DNA of 6,787 nt from positions 1-6,787 of the forward strand of contig JBJFFE010000063.1 in NCBI GenBank assembly GCA_051891435.1, written 5' to 3'. The notes beneath the pieces are model-generated. The model was not told the DNA's origin. It saw only the letters and a list, made by a program, of their open reading frames with translations, and ran no database searches. A program made the position numbers and the translations under genes. Positions 5,388 through 6,787 of this stretch are shown here, in pieces. How positions within the stretch are numbered: the first letter of the stretch is position 1; each line of letters begins with the position of its first letter. This stretch comes from UMGS1933 sp051891435. Lineage in GTDB: Bacteria; Bacillota; Clostridia; TANB77; CAG-508.

Positions 5388-5537
5388 TTAAAAGCTACTC
5401 ATAGTTTACCTTTGTTCTAATATTACTACTAGTTTTTAAATAAACTTTAATGACTGTAACTAGAGCCATAGAACCATCCGCCGAATATTTCGATAAATTC
5501 TAATCCTCGTCGACAATTTTTTATTGTCCTGGCGCTG
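5388..5537 (-). ncRNA. glmS ribozyme-riboswitch
   Basis: A self-cleaving RNA in the glmS leader that uses glucosamine-6-phosphate as cofactor. When the product is plentiful the mRNA is cut and then degraded. On the minus strand the cleavage motif is A|GCGCC, with the cut predicted between 5536 and 5535. A P1 hairpin GACAA/TTGTC (5528-5524 with 5516-5512) follows, then the conserved GACGAGG (5511-5505) and ATCGAAATATTCGGCGGATG (5494-5475), whose GGCGG can pair with GCGCC. P3 joins GTTCTA (5474-5469) to TAGAAC (5419-5414). A P4-like AAAG...CTTT pairing ends near 5388. The 3' boundary is approximate. It lies about 45 bases before the glmS start codon, as usual for this class. Confidence 0.93.
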
Positions 5538-5597
5538 TAAATTTAAAACTTTACCTCCTTCTTTTTTAATTTATTTGCATTTTCTTTCTGATACTTT

Positions 5598-5629
5598 ATT
5601 ATATTATAATAAGATATAAAAATAAGCAA
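5598..5629 (-). promoter_or_regulatory. Promoter of the glmS transcript
   Basis: Two overlapping TATAAT boxes occur on the minus strand (5608-5603 and 5603-5598). The nearest -35-like hexamer, TTGCTT (5629-5624), is 15 or 20 bp away, so the -10 is clear but its -35 is poorly spaced. The start would fall near 5591-5596, about 55-60 nt upstream of the ribozyme cleavage site. Confidence 0.5.
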
Positions 5630-5679
5630 GTCCTATTTTAAAAAATTTGTAGAAAAATCTTCCATTTTACATAAAACTA

Positions 5680-5688
5680 TGTTATAAT
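5680..5688 (+). promoter_or_regulatory. Extended -10 promoter of the SPFH gene
   Basis: TG at 5680-5681, one base, then TATAAT at 5683-5688 is a full extended -10 element. The best -35-like hexamer 18 bp upstream (CTTCCA) is weak. The transcript would start near 5695, just before AGGAGG at 5708-5713. The promoter is divergent from that of glmS, about 55 bp away. Confidence 0.65.
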
Positions 5689-5720
5689 TGGATTGTGAGT
5701 TTATTTTAGGAGGAAAATTT

Positions 5721-6638
5721 ATGATGTATATTTTGATTATAATTTTAGTTTTACTATTAATTATAGCATTTAAATCAATTAAAGTTGTTAGAGAATCTGA
5801 GGTTTATATTATTGAAAGACTTGGTAAATTTCATAAAGTAGCAAATGCAGGTCTTACAATTATAATTCCTTTTATTGATACTGTAAGAAGTGTGGTTAGT
5901 TTAAAAGAACAAACTATGGATATTCCACCACAAGGAGTTATTACTCAAGATAACGTTACAATAAAAATAGATACTGTTGTGTTTTACCAAATAGTTGATC
6001 CAGCAAGAGCAGTATATGAAATTCAATCTTTAAAGAAAGGTATTGAATACTTAGCAATTACTACTATTCGTGATATTGTTGGTAAAATAAATTTAGATGA
6101 AACATTTAGTTCAAGAGATTTAATTAATAATCAATTAAGAAATTTATTAGACGAAGCTACTGATAAATGGGGTTGTAAAGTAAACAGAGTTGAAATTCAA
6201 GATATTAACCCACCAGAAGATATTAGAGATGCGATGGAAAAGCAAATGAATGCAGAAAGAAATAAAAGAGCTGCAATTTTACAAGCCGAAGGGGAAAAAC
6301 AAGCTGCTATAACTATTGCTGAAGGTAAAAAAGAAGCTTCTATATTAGAAGCAGAAGCTGAAAAAGAAGCAAAAATAAGAAAAGCTACTGGTGAAGCTGC
6401 CGCTATTAAAGCAATAGCTGATGCTAAAGCTTTAGAAATTCAAAAAGTTTACGATTCAATTAAAAAAGCAAATCCAGATGATAAATTAGTTCAATTAAAA
6501 TCTTTAGAAGCTCTAGAAGAAATAGCAAAAGGCGATGCAAATAAAGTGTTTATTCCTTTTGAAGCAACAAAAGCATTATCTGGTTTAGGTGCAATGAAGG
6601 AAGTAGTTGCGGACGATAAAAAAGAAAATAAAAAATAA
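5721..6638 (+). CDS. Slipin/QmcA-like SPFH domain membrane protein
   Basis: A 305-residue membrane-anchored protein of the stomatin/prohibitin (SPFH) superfamily, the same length as E. coli QmcA and like it in layout. A single N-terminal membrane segment (about 2-17, ILIIILVLLLIIAF) leads into the SPFH/PHB domain (about 20-180), with the family signatures VYIIERLGKF (28-37), LKEQTMDIPPQGVITQDN (61-78), TTIRDIV (114-120) and WGCKVNRVEIQDINPP (150-165). A long Ala/Glu/Lys-rich coiled coil follows (about 178-245, repeated AEGEK/AEAEK units). The tail contains FIPFEATKALSGLGAM (277-292) and a charged end. Such proteins form large ring or cage oligomers at the membrane and scaffold other proteins, often proteases. 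A NfeD-like partner gene is common beside them but none is visible here. The ATG at 5721 is chosen because AGGAGG ends seven bases before it; an in-frame TTG at 5688 falls inside the promoter. Confidence 0.93.
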   Translation: MMYILIIILVLLLIIAFKSIKVVRESEVYIIERLGKFHKVANAGLTIIIPFIDTVRSVVSLKEQTMDIPPQGVITQDNVTIKIDTVVFYQIVDPARAVYEIQSLKKGIEYLAITTIRDIVGKINLDETFSSRDLINNQLRNLLDEATDKWGCKVNRVEIQDINPPEDIRDAMEKQMNAERNKRAAILQAEGEKQAAITIAEGKKEASILEAEAEKEAKIRKATGEAAAIKAIADAKALEIQKVYDSIKKANPDDKLVQLKSLEALEEIAKGDANKVFIPFEATKALSGLGAMKEVVADDKKENKK

Positions 6639-6644
6639 AAATTC

Positions 6645-6717
6645 AAATGGAAATAGGGACGGTTCGTTTTTCCAATTTTTGAAAAATTGGAAAAACGAAC
6701 CGTCCCTATTTCCATTT
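6645..6717. repeat. Perfect 73-bp palindrome (36-bp arms, one-base centre)
   Basis: Bases 6645-6680 and 6682-6717 are exact reverse complements around the single G at 6681. Each arm contains GGAAATAGGGACGGTTCG and a T-rich inner part. It begins seven bases after the SPFH stop codon and lies between convergent genes. GGGACGGTTC-type palindromes recur in many clostridial genomes as REP- or MITE-like repeats, as far as I recall. It may also act as a terminator or mRNA stabiliser, although no T-run follows the stem. Confidence 0.85.
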
Positions 6718-6732
6718 CCAGTCCCCATTTCC
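6702..6732. repeat. Short direct repeat at the right edge of the palindrome
   Basis: GTCCCTATTTCC (6702-6713, inside the palindrome) and GTCCCCATTTCC (6721-6732, outside it) differ at one base and start 19 bases apart. This suggests a truncated neighbouring copy or a tandem slip of the repeat end. Confidence 0.6.
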
Positions 6733-6734
6733 AC

Positions 6735-6787
6735 CTAAGAATTTTCTGTTTTTATCATTAAATCCCCAAATACTGCGTATCCTTCTG
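6735..6787 (-). CDS. Possible 3' end of an unidentified minus-strand gene
   Basis: One minus-strand frame is open from the window edge for 16 codons (EGYAVFGDLMIKTENS) and then stops at TAG (6737-6735). Codon choice fits the neighbouring genes, and a convergent gene beyond the palindrome would be a normal layout. The piece is too short to identify. Confidence 0.4.
   Translation of the reverse strand, partial: EGYAVFGDLMIKTENS

Noticed and set aside
5688..5720. Earlier TTG start for the SPFH protein
   Set aside because: The TTG falls on the last base of the TATAAT box, so it would not be in the transcript. ATG at 5721 has AGGAGG at ideal spacing and begins the membrane segment directly.
6491..6715. 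74-codon minus-strand open frame over the palindrome
   Set aside because: It begins inside the palindrome and continues antisense to the SPFH gene; it has no ribosome binding site.

Overview
The window is AT-rich, uses strong AGGAGG ribosome binding sites and the standard bacterial code (TGA as stop, TGG as Trp). It carries a glmS ribozyme and a type A RNase P RNA. Together these point to a low-GC Bacillota, most likely a clostridial lineage; I cannot name a species.

Layout, left to right. Bases 1-43 look like the tail of a dispersed hairpin repeat cut by the window edge. A 72-codon zinc-ribbon protein resembling the N-terminal half of YvyF (165-383, +) converges on the RNase P RNA gene rnpB (about 461-874, -), and the two share a terminator. 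rnpB has a textbook promoter and an AT-rich 69-bp palindrome inside its variable P12 position. A 120-bp element with long inverted arms and a GC-rich core (976-1095) follows. Next is a two-gene minus-strand operon, ruvA (Holliday junction binding) then rarA/mgsA (AAA+ replication-repair ATPase), with its own promoter.

Bases 3059-3417 hold what I read as an unannotated type I toxin-antitoxin locus. A 39-codon hydrophobic peptide lies on the minus strand with its ribosome binding site locked in a hairpin. Facing it is a short plus-strand RNA with a consensus promoter (TTGACA-17-TATAAT) and a strong terminator. The two promoter-leader regions are inverted copies of each other, and a short direct repeat would let the small RNA pair with the toxin leader. 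The layout recalls the enterococcal par (fst) locus and the Bacillus txpA/RatA pair.

Next comes glmS (3504-5342, -) with its self-cleaving leader ribozyme (about 5388-5537). Divergent from it is a slipin/QmcA-like SPFH membrane protein (5721-6638, +). A perfect 73-bp palindrome (6645-6717) closes that gene, and the last 53 bases look like the 3' end of another minus-strand gene.

Functionally this is a housekeeping region: tRNA processing, recombination and repair, amino-sugar synthesis, and membrane scaffolding. The unusual content lies in the gaps: three kinds of hairpin repeat, one of them inside an essential RNA, and the small toxin-antitoxin-like locus.
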